Counted from the stretch's first letter, positions 1-11,470 are shown. The stretch is 64,000 bases of DNA from Amyloporia xantha (GCA_036971615.1 JAYKKR010000032.1:310001-374000); one strand, 5' to 3'. Notes: generated by a model not told the origin, from the sequence alone. A program made the numbers and translations.

Positions 1-400
1 AATATCGGCGCGTGGCCAGCCGCGCAAGCTCGGCTTTGGAAGGCACTCAGCGCAGATGAGCAAGCTGGATATATCGCGAGGGCGAATGCCCCGTCTGAGG
101 CCAAGCGGCCTGCAAGCTTGCCGTCGCGGAAGTATGTGCCTCTCCGTTTCGGTCGCGCGCGTCGAGCTAAAAGTTGTATAGAGTCATTCAAAGGAAACTG
201 GTGCAGCGCCTCAAAGCATTTACGACTCAAATCTATTGTGACTACGGTGTACGAATGGTCGCGTTTTCCGCGGTTCAAGTGGGACCTGAGGAAATCTTGG
301 TGGATACGTGAGGTTGTACTTTGGCGCGACAATTTAATACTCACATGCATAACAGGCACGATTACAATAAAGATTTAGAAGGGGCACCCCATTCACAGAC
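1..400. other. No gene identified at the left edge
   Basis: No recognisable coding unit is seen. The stretch already shows the TCGCG-rich composition of the first 9 kb. An 86-codon frame at 118-378 has no coding character and is not called. The promoter of the gene starting at 401 should lie here, but no clear TATA box was found. Confidence 0.4.
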
Positions 401-3340
401 ATGCCTAACTGGGATGAAGACACACAAACCCAATTCGGATTATACAGTCGCAATGTGTTCCTGGATGGAGTGGTAGCAGATCAGTCACAAAGTGCAGCCA
501 TGAGGAAGGTGCGAATAAGGGAAGCCATGGACGTGGATGCGGAAGGCCTTCCGCTGATTCCAGTGCCAAAGGCAGATGAAGGCCGCGAGAAGCTGGACGA
601 CTTGAAAGCCATGCTCCGCGAGTTCCTGAACATTCATTTTCGTGAGCTCGTATTTCCGCTTGCACACGTGGTCTCTAACGTTTTGGCAGAGGCCGCGACC
701 GGCAACGCAAAAGCCCGCGCGCCGTGGACCCATATCACGCAGAATCCGTCGCTTTATTTCGAAGACGAAATGACGCCGGACGGGATGGGTCTGCGCGATC
801 CTTCGCACATGACGGATGGACCCCTCAGGAGCTTGCTACAATACTGGCGCGACCGACAAGTAACCAACAGCGGCCACTCTCCCTTCCGGTTCAAGGCGTA
901 TATGGTCAAGCGCGATGATGCCGGCGATGCGATAATGGCGCGGGCCGAATACAGCGAGGCCTATATCGAGGAGCGGAAGAAGCCCGCGCGAAAGCATAAA
1001 AAGAACAAAGGGAAGGCGAGCAAGAAGGCGCGAGGAAAGCGCCCTGCCCGCGCAGTCCCCGGACGCGGTCGTGATGATGACTCTGAAGATGATGAGGTTG
1101 ATCGCGACTTTGGAGACGAGAGCGACGATGCCTCCGGTGATGAGAATGACCCCCTACTCATTTGCGAGAAGCCAACAAACTGGGCTTTGAAATCGCGGAC
1201 ACGTCGAGACAAGTTCCTCATGGCAATTGGAACGGGCGAGGTCTATTTTGAAGTGGTTCACAATTTGCAGAACTTTATGGTGAGTGGCGCGCGGTCTCAT
1301 ATCATACCGCGACTAACCCTGAATCTGCAGCGCGGCACTAAACCTGTTCCCCAGCCACTGTGCCAACAGGGCTGGACGTCTTGGGAGTATACGGAAAGAT
1401 ACCTCCCGCCGCATGTGCACAGTGATCCGAATGGGCTCGACGAGATCCTCCAATGGATGGATGATGCACCTTATCTGGATGAAGAAGGTAACCTCCCGCG
1501 CGATAGCGCCGGGTACAGCGCGATCATTGAGCAGTTCATTCTCATCGCGGGACTAATCACGCGCGAGTTTGACGTTGTTCAATTTGGGTGGGAGGAAGAG
1601 GAGGACGCCGCACAGTCAGGCATTCCTGCACATGTCGTCGGCACACAGATCGACTTTATGGACGTGGTCAATCGAATCGACCCAATGCTGAGGCTCCTCT
1701 GTGACGTAATGAGGGAGTCGGAGGCGCAGGCAGCTGCCCTGCCCGCGGCACACACGCTCACCACTGGTGGAGAATCATCGCGGTCCAATACGGTGCAACC
1801 GCCATCACCTAACATTTCGAGCGGTGACAAAGGTGGCAAATCTCAGGATGCAAGGTTCACAGATTCAGGAGCTACTGAAGAGCCTACCGCGGGATCCTCC
1901 ACACAGCGCGAGCACCTTCACCATGAAGGAAAGTTGGGTCGCGAGGACGCGCGACAGTCCTTCTCCACGCGCGACAGTCCTGGAGACCGCGATCAAGGGG
2001 AAGGCAGCCTCGAAGATGCCGATGACGATTCCAAGTTGAGACAGCTCAATGAACACCTAGCAGCGACACAGAGGGCGCTAGATGCTATGAAGAAGTCGAA
2101 AGAGACGGCCAAGGCTGCCGTTCGAGCAAAACCTCCACCTGTTGCGAAGAAACAGCTCGCGCGTGTAGATCCGGACAACGCGCAAGGGATTCAGGAGGCC
2201 CGTGCCTCGAATAAAAAGGACAACCAGAGCGGGACAGAGCGGGAGGAACTGGCTATAATGAAAGAGAAGGAAAGGTTACAAAGGGAGGCCGAAGACGACC
2301 GGGCATGGGCGGAGGGATTAGCGCGAGAGGCGGCCAAAAAGGAGCGCGCTGCTGCACACCAGAAGAAGTTCGCGTCCCGCGCGTTGAAAGAGCAAGAGAT
2401 GGATAAGCAAACAAAACAAAAGGCTGTCGACCACATCGCGCGGATCAATTTGGATCGTCAAGCCATGAAGGAGAAAGCCATTGAGGACAAGCGGGCGCGC
2501 GTGGCCCTCGCGCAGGCGGGCCCTTCGCGACCCCCTCAAGAAGCAGCGGTGCCAGGGGCAGGTGGGCAACTGAATGCAGACTCCAATGCCATGGTTCCGA
2601 CCAAGCGGACTGCAGCTCAGGGCCCTGGAGAAGCGCGGCTCGCCTTGCTTAACAAAGTGCGAGACCGTCTTGGGAGCCAGCCGCCTGTCGCGGCAACCAT
2701 AAAGCCCACCACCCAAACTGCACCGCCCGCGCTGGGAGGAATGGAGTGGCGTACAGCTGTCGCGGGGCCAAGTGTGGCGCGGCCCGCGCGTCCTCAGCCG
2801 CGACCGCGATATCAAGGGGCCAGCCACGAGAATACTGCTGGCCCGTCATCCATGTATGTTGATAGAACTCACGGTTCAAGCGACAAGGACAGTACCAAAT
2901 CCGACGAGGATGGGTCACCTTCGCGACCTGCTCCCGGCGCATGGACGAGGGCCAAGGCGCAGAAAGAAAAGCAGGCCATGCTTCAAGCGCCTACAGGAGG
3001 ATCCGTGTCAGATGCGATAGGACAGCCGCGTGCGACACGCGCAACGACGCGGAAACAGGATAAGACTGGGAAAGGTGATGCAAGGCCAGATAGCCAAGAC
3101 GGTCAGGTGAAATCCAATGCAAGTCCTGCCAAGCGCGTGCCCGCGCAAGCACGCGCGCGTGCTACGGTTCGCGCCACCGGCCGCGCGAGAGGTCGCGGTC
3201 GCGGTGCCGGGGGCAGAATGCCTGCTTTGCCCGCTCTCGAGGAGGAGGATGAGGAGGACGAGGAGAAAGATTCAGAGGAAGATGATAATCCTCGTCCTAG
3301 GAAAGTGGCCAAACGTGGCCATGGACAAAGAAGAAGATGA
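401..3340 (+). CDS. Large low-complexity coiled-coil/acidic protein, function unknown
   Basis: A single uninterrupted frame of 979 codons. I do not recognise the family. Residues about 1-180 look like a compact domain rich in aromatic residues. A Lys/Arg-rich stretch near 190-215 runs into an Asp/Glu-rich stretch near 220-245. Residues about 250-430 form a second ordered part. From about 560 to 720 the sequence is rich in Glu, Lys, Ala and Gln with heptad spacing, which predicts a long coiled coil. The tail is Arg/Gly-rich, then has an Asp/Glu run, then a basic end that could serve as a nuclear localisation signal. A nuclear scaffold or a captured transposon-associated protein would both fit; neither is shown. 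The start is the first ATG of the frame. Codons ending or beginning in CGCG are unusually common, as in the rest of 1-9.3 kb. Confidence 0.6.
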   Translation: MPNWDEDTQTQFGLYSRNVFLDGVVADQSQSAAMRKVRIREAMDVDAEGLPLIPVPKADEGREKLDDLKAMLREFLNIHFRELVFPLAHVVSNVLAEAATGNAKARAPWTHITQNPSLYFEDEMTPDGMGLRDPSHMTDGPLRSLLQYWRDRQVTNSGHSPFRFKAYMVKRDDAGDAIMARAEYSEAYIEERKKPARKHKKNKGKASKKARGKRPARAVPGRGRDDDSEDDEVDRDFGDESDDASGDENDPLLICEKPTNWALKSRTRRDKFLMAIGTGEVYFEVVHNLQNFMVSGARSHIIPRLTLNLQRGTKPVPQPLCQQGWTSWEYTERYLPPHVHSDPNGLDEILQWMDDAPYLDEEGNLPRDSAGYSAIIEQFILIAGLITREFDVVQFGWEEEEDAAQSGIPAHVVGTQIDFMDVVNRIDPMLRLLCDVMRESEAQAAALPAAHTLTTGGESSRSNTVQPPSPNISSGDKGGKSQDARFTDSGATEEPTAGSSTQREHLHHEGKLGREDARQSFSTRDSPGDRDQGEGSLEDADDDSKLRQLNEHLAATQRALDAMKKSKETAKAAVRAKPPPVAKKQLARVDPDNAQGIQEARASNKKDNQSGTEREELAIMKEKERLQREAEDDRAWAEGLAREAAKKERAAAHQKKFASRALKEQEMDKQTKQKAVDHIARINLDRQAMKEKAIEDKRARVALAQAGPSRPPQEAAVPGAGGQLNADSNAMVPTKRTAAQGPGEARLALLNKVRDRLGSQPPVAATIKPTTQTAPPALGGMEWRTAVAGPSVARPARPQPRPRYQGASHENTAGPSSMYVDRTHGSSDKDSTKSDEDGSPSRPAPGAWTRAKAQKEKQAMLQAPTGGSVSDAIGQPRATRATTRKQDKTGKGDARPDSQDGQVKSNASPAKRVPAQARARATVRATGRARGRGRGAGGRMPALPALEEEDEEDEEKDSEEDDNPRPRKVAKRGHGQRRR

Positions 3341-3730
3341 GGCCTGTGATACCCATGCAAGGCGCGGCGCGTCACGCAGTCGCGGTTGTCCAGTGTCAGT
3401 TGCTGAGTCGCGGTTATTTAGTGGCGATTGTTGAGTCGCGGACGAGTTTTGACCAGATATCTTAGAAGGCACCCGATAAGTATTGCCTGTGGCGTCTGCT
3501 GTCTTATTTGTGATGTTCCACCTAATGGGCAATCTAATGCATTGTAATTCCAGACCTGTACAGACTTGTGTTAATCAGAGACTATTGCTCCACTCTTTCA
3601 CAACTTGAGTCGCGCGCAGAAATTGGACTGGAATTATAATCATTTATATAGTAGTTTTTGGGACTGTTGAAGTCCCATGCGCTCGCGAGACTATGGTATG
3701 TACATCTAAATATTCGTCGTAAAAAGAAAT
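3341..3730. other. Intergenic region between convergent genes
   Basis: It separates two genes whose 3' ends face each other. Short TCGCGG words recur (for example around 3380-3440), but no gene, repeat array or RNA was recognised. Confidence 0.4.
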
Positions 3731-6514
3731 CTATGCGGACGATGTGCCGCGCTGTGAGTCCTCCCCCTGCTGTTCTCCACCAGTCGCAATTTTGTGAACA
3801 TCCGCGGCCTGGATTGAAACTCGCGTCACCGCGGTCGTGCTTGGATCCCGTGTTTGAACACTGTCCTGGCTGATGTTGCTCGCGAGGGCGGCGGTAGAAG
3901 TCGCGCGCGAAGCCGCGCTTTGGAACAAGGGCTCTGGCACATAGGCCCGTCGAGCGCTGAGGTCCAGGACTTGCTTGCGGATGCCCTCCATCTGCCCCGC
4001 GTACCCGTCAATCTGCGCAGAGATGGTGTCCAGCGAGGCTTGCATGCTCGATGCGTTGAGGGACTGCTGCACCTTCTTGAACTCCTCGCGAAGGTTGATG
4101 ATTGACGCTTGGAGGTGCTCGGGCTCGATGGAGGCGACCGCGCTGTTCAGTGCGTTGACCTGCACACTTACCGTCTCGACGCGCGTGTCGAGATTCTCCA
4201 TGGACTCTTCCATGTTCTCCTGTTGCTCCTCCACCTGCAAGACGCGCGCCTCGATAGCGCTCCCAGCAACCTCGACCGCACCCATGCGCTCGGTCAAGCT
4301 CTCGAGCAGGACACGCGCCTCGCCCGTGCCCCCGCAACCTCCACTGCCGCCAAGCGCTCCGTCAAGCTCGCGACATCCTCCTCATAGTCTCCAAACGATG
4401 TTTGGACCTTCTCCATGAGGAAGTCCCTGAGCTGCACGGCAACTTCGGTGACCGTGTCTTCCATCTTCTCCAGGGGCACTATGGCAGCCTCATGCCTCCT
4501 CGCGATGTCCTCGAGCATGGCGACCTTTTCTTGCAAGGCCACGACCGTCTCCTTCAGCTGCGCGGTCTCCGTTTGGTCCTTGGCGAGCTGCTCGTGGGAG
4601 GCCTCGGAGTGTGTCTCGCGCGCGCGATGGGCCTCCTGGTTGGTCTCCGCAAGACCGCGGTCCTCCTCTTCGCGCGCAATGGGACTTTGCTGCGGCTCGT
4701 CGAACCTTTCGAGTTGGTGATGCTCCCACTGGTTCTCCTGGTCCTTGAGGTAGACGTAGGCGGGCGGTGTGGGGTCACGGCGAGATGGCGCGGTCTTGGG
4801 CTTCTTCGCGCGGCTGGGCCCTGCAACTGGCTCTACTGGGTCCTCGGCGTCGATGTCGAGCGGCGGTGAGGTGCGCTCAAGGCGACTGTCTCGTTTTGGC
4901 CGCGTCTTCTTCACCGCACCGCGAGTTGGTTTGCCGGCGGTTTTCTTCGCCTGAGCCAACTCGGCCTCATACTCCTCGAATAGCTGGCCGTTGGGGAGTA
5001 TGTTCTTGTTGTCACTGTTCTGGTGCAAGAAGCCCAGGTCTTTCACCCAGACGGTCCATGCCGGCGGCGCAACCTTGTCGCGGATGCATTTCTGCGCGTA
5101 TTCTTGAAACGCTTTTGCGGTGTCCGCCGCGGTCTGGTGGCCAGTGATCGCCTTGCCGTTGGGTCGCCGAGGAACCAGAGAGCACTTGCCCTTGTTGCGC
5201 GCGCAGTACATGCAGCGCCCGAAGTGTGATGTCGCGACCATGCACACCTTTTTGGCCTGCGCGCATACACCACAGCTGACGACCTACAGACCAGCAGGTG
5301 AGCGTAAAACAATCGCGACGATGCAATGACTTACAGATTTCACTGCTACTGCAGACGCCTCTTCGATCCTTGCAGCCTCTGCAGCGGCCCTTGTGGTGTG
5401 CTCAGGCTGCTTCTCCTTGGTGCGTGCGGACCGGCGCGGCGCATTCTTGCCTGCGGTCGTCTTCTCGCCGTTGCGCGGAGGCGGCGCGTCCTCCTCGTCC
5501 TCGTCGTCGTCCTCCTCCTCGTCCTCCTTGTCCCCATTCTCATCGTCCTCCTCTTCTTCCTCGTCGCGTCCACCCACCACTTCCACCTCCACCTCTTCCT
5601 CACGTGCCCGCTTCTTGCCTTTTGCATTTGACGGCTTCTTTTTTCAGGTAGCGGCGGCACCCTCACACAATCCAGAACGATTGGACTGTCGTCCGAGTCG
5701 ACGAGCGGCCTCTTCAGGGATGGCCGGACAACCGGGCGCTTCATGCGAGGGGGCGCATTTACTGGGGGCAACGCGAACCGCGGTTTTGTCCTCTTGGGCT
5801 GCTGTGTTGTCTCCATAGAGGCCGCGGTGGGCTGCGCTGTGGGTGCCGCTGGTGGGGGTGTGCGCGATTGGGTGGCAGCGTCTGCCTGAGCGGAGGGCTT
5901 TGCTGCCTTGCTCTTCGCGGTCTCGCTGTCCTGGTGCGCATCCGACTTCCGTTTCTGGACAGGGACGCGCGACGTCGATGCTTCCGGCGTCGGAGCTTGC
6001 GCAAGCGTCTCGCGCGCCGCTGGAGGAGCTCCTGCTGTGAAAGATGTTAGCATTTGTCAGTGGCCTCGACAACTGACATGCACTGTGCTTACCTCTCTTG
6101 GCCCACCACTGATCGTTCCCCAGCTCCACCTCCTGAGTTGGCCCAGGGATGACGAAGTTCTTCATGCCGCTCGAGGAGATGCGAGGATCGTCGACTCTGA
6201 TGTTGCGGAGGTCGGCGCCGTTGCGAGAAGTCGGCGTACTCCCTGAGTGCGCTGCACAGCAACATAGGCACGCGCAGAGACCCGCGCACATCCCGGGAGC
6301 GTCGCGGAACGCGTGCCAGCCCTTTTTCTAGAAATGAAAAAGATGTTAGCTGTTCTCATATGAGTGGCTGCTATGTACTCACAAACTCGGAGTAGAAGGA
6401 CTCCTCGTAGAGCACGTAGCCTTGTGTGCCCGGGGCGGGCGCGCAAGCGAGCGCGGCCGCCATACGCGCGGTCGCGGTGTCGATGGTGAGCTGGCGGACG
6501 ACGGCGTCGGACAT
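3731..6514 (-). CDS. Zn2Cys6-like, acidic, coiled-coil protein with two frame breaks
   Basis: Reverse-strand gene. Exons read 6514-6383, 6327-6093, 6034-5335 and 5283-3731, with consensus GT/AG introns of 50-58 nt. The last exon opens with a C-x2-C-x6-C-x9-C-x2-C-x6-C array, which fits the fungal Zn(II)2Cys6 binuclear cluster spacing. Just before it is a run of Asp/Glu interrupted by basic patches. After it come about 400 residues of heptad-like coiled coil in which a TERxxAVEVAG block is repeated. Two single-base frame breaks occur, at a run of six T on the plus strand (5639-5644) and a run of five C (4329-4333). Coding continues strongly in a neighbouring frame after each. These could be sequencing errors or early decay. 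A DNA-binding regulator is the family expectation, but the cluster lies internally rather than at the N-terminus, so function is uncertain. Confidence 0.55.
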
Positions 6515-6977
6515 TTTCAGTGAGAAGCGAGGTTAGAAAAGCGAGAGAGGCTGGAGTGGCGGTGATGGTAAGAGGAAGACAGAATGAACTTGGACGCGCG
6601 CGACCTTCAAGTGCTGAACGGGTTGCGGGTTATGTCAGCAACGCGTCAACGCGCGCTCAGGTGATCGCCGATTTTCGATCGTCTTGTCACGTGGGCGCCT
6701 GAATCGATCGCGACCTCCTATCCCAAGTCAACTGCTACGCGTCTTTGTACTCTCATCCAGTCTTTCCGCTGCAAGTAGGTGCTAATACAAATTCCTGTGC
6801 AATGTTCATAAGCTCATGAAAACAACTTAGCATTCCCACCTCGTCGCGACCACAAACACCGCGATCGATGAACATGGACATGGAGAACCGTGAGGACCTC
6901 GTCCACAGCTGTGATGAGTACTGACAACCCATAGGCAAATCCAATCGAAGGCGCGCACAGATCTCCCCGACGTGCTC

Positions 6978-8256
6978 ATGTCTGAGGCCCGCGGAACTCT
7001 TATGACTAGAGGTGAGTACAGTGATCGCGATCTCCACTTTGTGGCTGATGTTAATACGACTGATTTCCGATCTTGAAGACCGCGATTCAGTGCCCCGAGA
7101 CGAGAACTCGGGTGGCCGCGCACGCACCCCGATTGATTTGGATTTTTTGATTTGGATCCAGGTATGTCCTCATATCCACATGGAATGGGCACTTATCTAG
7201 CATTGGCGTGAAGATTTGAACCGCGCGCGAACCCCAATCGACCTCGACCGCGACCTCGACCTCCACCGCGACCTCGACCGCGACCTCGACCTGGACCGCG
7301 ACCTCCGCGACCTTGACTTCGACCGCGACCTCGACCTTGACCGCGACCTCCGCGACCTCGACTTCGACCGCGACTTCGACCTCGACGTGCCCGACGCGGC
7401 CGCGGGAATTGTTCCAACTCACAACAATATTGTCCATCAGAGTGTGTGAGGAAGTTCCTCTTTGGATTGAACTGATATTGATTGTAGCATTCTACCGTGA
7501 CCGCTCACCTGTCGGCCTAAAAGCGTGTTGAAGGAGGCTATGGAGGTTATGGAACGCCATGGGAGTGAAGGCAAGTGTGTTCCATTTGATATAATAACAT
7601 AGGGCGAACCTCTGATATACAGGAACAGAGCGCAGTCGCGAACGGTCGCCCATCCTTCTTGACGATTTTAGCGATGACTTCGATGAAGAACCTCAAGTAG
7701 TCGCCCGCATCAGCGCTGAGGCCAGAACCAAGAGGCAGGGTGGGGAGCGTCACGAAAACTTCAATACCCACAGCACAATTGAACACATTGTGGACGAAGG
7801 CCATTCCAGAAGTGCTCCTCAAGTCGAGACGAGAAATACAGATTCTGCCCCTGACGTCCATGACGCTCCGCGCCGCGATGATGTCGCGGCAGGTCATCTC
7901 GGGAAGTAGCACCTTTGCCACCTACTTCTCTCGCCGCGCTACGCGCATATCAAGGATAAAATTAGCAATGGTGGGCAAATGTTTCATGTTTTTGATTCAA
8001 CCATTCATCCAGCATAGGATTTCCTATCGCGACCGAGGCCACATATCTCTGCGACATGCGGCGACACGCTCGCGACCAATTGATCGCGGTCGACCATGAC
8101 ATCGACGCGCTCAACGACATCCTCTTGTTGGAGCGGGGAATTCGGCAGCACCTGAGCACAACGAGCATAAAAAGTAGGATCTCCAAGGTGGAGACGAAGT
8201 TGTGGGTGCATGGGTCTCCGTCCTGGGACGAGCACGAGGACGGTCCTCCCGAGTAG
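6978..8256 (+). CDS. Fragmentary multi-exon gene, function unknown
   Basis: Several stretches read like exons but no family is recognised. The best is 7623-7906, an acidic open segment rich in Asp, Glu and Arg. It joins an upstream exon ending at 7570 through an intron with a GC donor (GCAAGT at 7571) and a consensus AG acceptor. Immediately upstream, the segment reading RDRSPVGLK passes into the segment reading LKEAMEVMERHG only across a frame break at a run of four A (7519-7522). A candidate 3' part at 8056-8256 has a short heptad-like helix. Exons before 7400 are uncertain and overlap a minisatellite. The start at 6978 is a guess from an ATG opening a short coding-like segment. Confidence 0.3.
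7236..7385. repeat. Minisatellite of GACCTCGACCGC-type units
   Basis: About 150 bp made of 6 and 12 bp variations on GACCTC / GACCGC. All frames therefore translate as dipeptide-like repeats (Asp-Leu/Arg-Asp on one strand, Val-Glu/Gly-Arg on the other). It may be transcribed within the fragmentary gene around it, but it gives no independent sign of coding. Confidence 0.8.
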
Positions 8257-8829
8257 ACGCGACTTTAGCCATGTACTTTTTTCCTGCAAATTTACCATGA
8301 AGTTCACCTCCTGTATGCTTGGTATGTACCCTAGTTTGAGTTATGAAATTAGTCACTTCGGCAGTATACACATAACGGGGCCTTTCGCTACAAGTGGCCA
8401 TGGTCGCGACAGCCTGAGTGGAGTTGTCGTGCTCGCGCGCGCGACTTCGCGATGGACTTTCCCAAACTCGCGGTGGCCCTCTTGCACCGTTTATCCATTG
8501 ATGTTTAATGGTGCTTATGGTTGCGAGCCACTTGACGAACTGGCAGAGTTTAGTATGGGTTGTATTCCCGGGGTGAATATGCTCTCGCGAGGTCTCTATG
8601 GTGAACTCTGCCAGTCGCGATCTTCACTATTGTTTTGCGCGAGAGCCGCGAGTATTGGCAACTAATTGTCCGCGGTGCAGGCAGATGATGGCATGTACAT
8701 GAGTAAAACATGGGCAAGACTCACTTGCAATTTGATAGTCCCCACAGTGTGAAGCTGTCCGCCTGCAAGCGATTTTGGTGGGAGGACAGGGGCAGCCAGT
8801 GGGCAATTGTCGCCGAGGAAAATGTCACA
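8257..8829. other. Non-coding stretch rich in TCGCG words
   Basis: No gene was recognised. CGCG-containing words are very dense between 8400 and 8660. The segment leads directly into the 86 bp tandem array. Confidence 0.4.
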
Positions 8830-9186
8830 TGGCGCGAGCCTGCCAGACAGAGGACAGCAGCACCTCGGCCGAGCCAGGGAGACAGGGAGGAATTGTCGCG
8901 GAAAAACAGAGCACATCGCGCGAGGCTACAGGACAGGGAACAGCAGCACCTCGGCCGAGCCAGGGAGACAGGGAGGAATTGTCGCGGAAAAACAGAGCAC
9001 ATCGCGCGAGGCTACAGGACAGGGAACAGCAGCACCTCGGCCGAGCCAGGGAGACAGGGAGGAATTGTCGCGGGAAAACAGAGCACATCGCGCGAGGCTA
9101 CAGGACAGGGAACAGCAGTGCCTCGGCCGAGCCAGGGAGACAGGGAGGAATTGTCGCGGACAAGCAGAGTATATCGCGCGAGCCTG
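8830..9186. repeat. Tandem array, four copies of an 86 bp unit
   Basis: The words TCGGCCGAGCCAGGGAGAC recur at 8865, 8951, 9037 and 9123, an exact 86 bp period. Copies two and three are nearly identical; the first and fourth differ at several bases. Because 86 is not a multiple of three, and the unit has no stop in any forward frame, all three plus-strand frames stay open across the array and cycle through the same three peptides. The long open frames here therefore follow from the repeat and are not evidence of a gene. Confidence 0.9.
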
Positions 9187-10372
9187 TAAGCCTATATAGT
9201 GGTGAGAGCAACCGGCCGAGCCTGAATCTCAAGGCCCTGCTGCAGCGTCGGCCGACGTCCGGCGTCCCTTGGGTCAGGGCACATTGTCAACCATATATAT
9301 CCTATGAGTCAGGTGAATATGACTGAACGGGCTCATCAGAGCACCAGCATGCTTTGCCAAAAGACCCTGCGTGATCCTTTAAGCAGTGACGTACGAGCGA
9401 AAAGAGTGAAGTAAACTTACATCCAATTCAAGCGCGTCGATGGTCACGGGTAGAACAGACGACACAGATAGAACAACTCTTAACACCATCCGTCACCGTC
9501 ACTAAACAATCAACAAGTAAGAGACAGTAGATACCGCACCTCTCCACATTGACATAGGCCGTGTTTAAGCCGATTAGCAACTACCGTAAGAGAACGTTGT
9601 AGTAACAGACAGTACAGTCATCGGTCGGGCTTACGCGCTGCAACCGGCGTAGGAGCTGAAATGGACGTTCAGTACCGTAAAAGACAAACATAGATCACCT
9701 AACATACCTTCTCACGCGCAAAATTTTCGGTCCGCCTACGCCTGTCAAGTCATTCAGGCAATCACAGTCACGTGATAACAACGCGCACCCATCTACCAAC
9801 CGTCCAGTCATCAGGGACTGAAGAATGTTATAAGCAGCGTTGCTTTTACCCACCTCTCTTTCGGACATAAACGCACATTCGACAGGGGGGTTTATCACAA
9901 CTATTGCCGGTAGACATAGGTGAATCAGGTAAGCTGGACAGCGATCAGTGTAGTACACGCACTGAGACGCGCTACTTATCTACGTTCACGCGCATCACAC
10001 CAGATTGTATATAGGAATCCCTACCGCTCCTCCTTCTTCCGCCACACCAAGCATCACACGAAAACAGTGGCGGTGAATCAGATACTGTCTATGAACACCG
10101 GTTCAAACAATTCTAGTCCGTGTGTCATAGATCTTACATCGCGCGCTTACTATACTAATCCCAATGACGAAGCGAATTACTCATCACCATTAACGCACTC
10201 GTCGTCTATGGACTCGCCAGGATACATCACTGCTAATAGACAGCAGGTTCACATTGCGCGTTCCGCGATAAACCGTGGAGTGCAATACATCGCGACACCC
10301 CCAATCCAACTAGCGCAAATCGTCCAAAACTACGACAGACCTGTAAAACTGAAGAATCATCAATGAATCGCC
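9187..10372. other. Intergenic, composition boundary
   Basis: CGCG-rich composition stops near 9.25 kb. The remainder looks like ordinary non-coding DNA. A 92-codon frame (10091-10366) ends seven bases before the next gene's ATG and could be leader sequence of that transcript. No domain was recognised in it. Confidence 0.35.
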
Positions 10373-11470
10373 ATGACAGACGTTGACTACATATCGCCTT
10401 TTGAATGGTTCATGCTCACTGCTGAAGCCTCTATCATCGATAACTGCCTAGGCTCTTGTACGCCAGACACAATACTACGTCTTCGTATTGCTAGCTCGCA
10501 TCTTTACTTCGCTGTAATGGCATACAGCCGTCGGGCGTGGGACATTGATAGGTTCCTTTCCAATTGGTTTCACAATCCCTCCGCCTTTCGCGCCATGTTG
10601 TCAGAATGCGACGCGATCGTGTCGGGCTCTCAAGCGTTGCAGTACATGTCCCGCCGTCGTTATGCTGACAGCGATATAGACATATACATCCCTTTCAGCG
10701 GCCTCTTATCCATGGGTCGATGGCTGCAGAACAACGGTTATTCCTTTCAATCTTCTCGCGGTAAACACCCATTCTTCGATGTAGCAGCACTTTGCGCCCC
10801 AAGTCTTGTACGAGCTCGACAGTCACCGATGAAAACACAGTATAGGTTCACTACATTCAACTTCATTCGTAGCGAAATGCATAGCTATGAACAAGCGCAA
10901 TACAGTCGCGTCCAACTCGTTGTATCTGTGGCACATCCAATTCATCAAGTACTCAAGTTTCACTCCAGTACGTTTACCCGTCTCTCGGCACGCACAGAAG
11001 CAATTAAAAAATGTCGCAGCGGCAGTTATGAACTTCTTTACCGCCACGCACGCTGTAGCATTATTCCCTCGAACAACTTTCATCAACAACACCAGCTACA
11101 TATGCCGCGACACAACAGATAGAGCAACCGCTGAATGGAAGACCAAGTATCAGAATCGCGGATTCACCGTACTAGGTTCAGGTGACTATGTGCCACATTT
11201 GCACACCCCGGAAGTCTACGGCAGTCGGAACTGTCTAGATAAACATTGTTGGGTACTCCGTTTTGACATGTTCCGTAAGTACAACCAAGTACAATAAACC
11301 CGATGCTCATGGTAATTGTCGCAGCCGTGGGTCAGGAACAGACCATATATACAAATCCGATGGTCGCATTTGATGTTATCAACCACGCAAGGCATGGTTG
11401 CGTTGAATCTGGGGCGTTCCTCAGAATAGCCCCACCATTCATGTACAGGTATGTCCTTGCCACACGATGA
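10373..11470 (+). CDS. Nucleotidyltransferase-fold-like protein of a mushroom-specific family
   Basis: Three exons, 10373-10967, 11020-11274 and 11325-11470, joined in consistent phase 1 through consensus GT/AG introns of 52 and 50 nt. The product is 331 residues. Around residues 85-105 it carries a Gly-Ser followed after 12 residues by Asp-Ile-Asp-Ile (GSQALQY...DSDIDIYI). This matches the hG[GS]...Dh[DE]h signature of the nucleotidyltransferase superfamily, where the two acidic residues bind metal. Before it is a hydrophobic N-terminal segment reminiscent of F-box-like leaders in Agaricomycete proteins. The third carboxylate usual for active enzymes was not located with confidence, so it may be inactive. 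Substrate and pathway are unknown. No partner gene next to it suggests a toxin-antitoxin or modification module. Confidence 0.6.

Noticed and set aside
7087..7449. Val-Glu-rich, Gly-Arg-rich and Asp-Leu-rich open frames
   Set aside because: They all translate the same GACCTC/GACCGC minisatellite and carry no other coding signal.
8710..9326. Three overlapping open frames of 130-183 codons
   Set aside because: They arise from an 86 bp repeat lacking stops in every forward frame; each frame translates the same unit in rotation.
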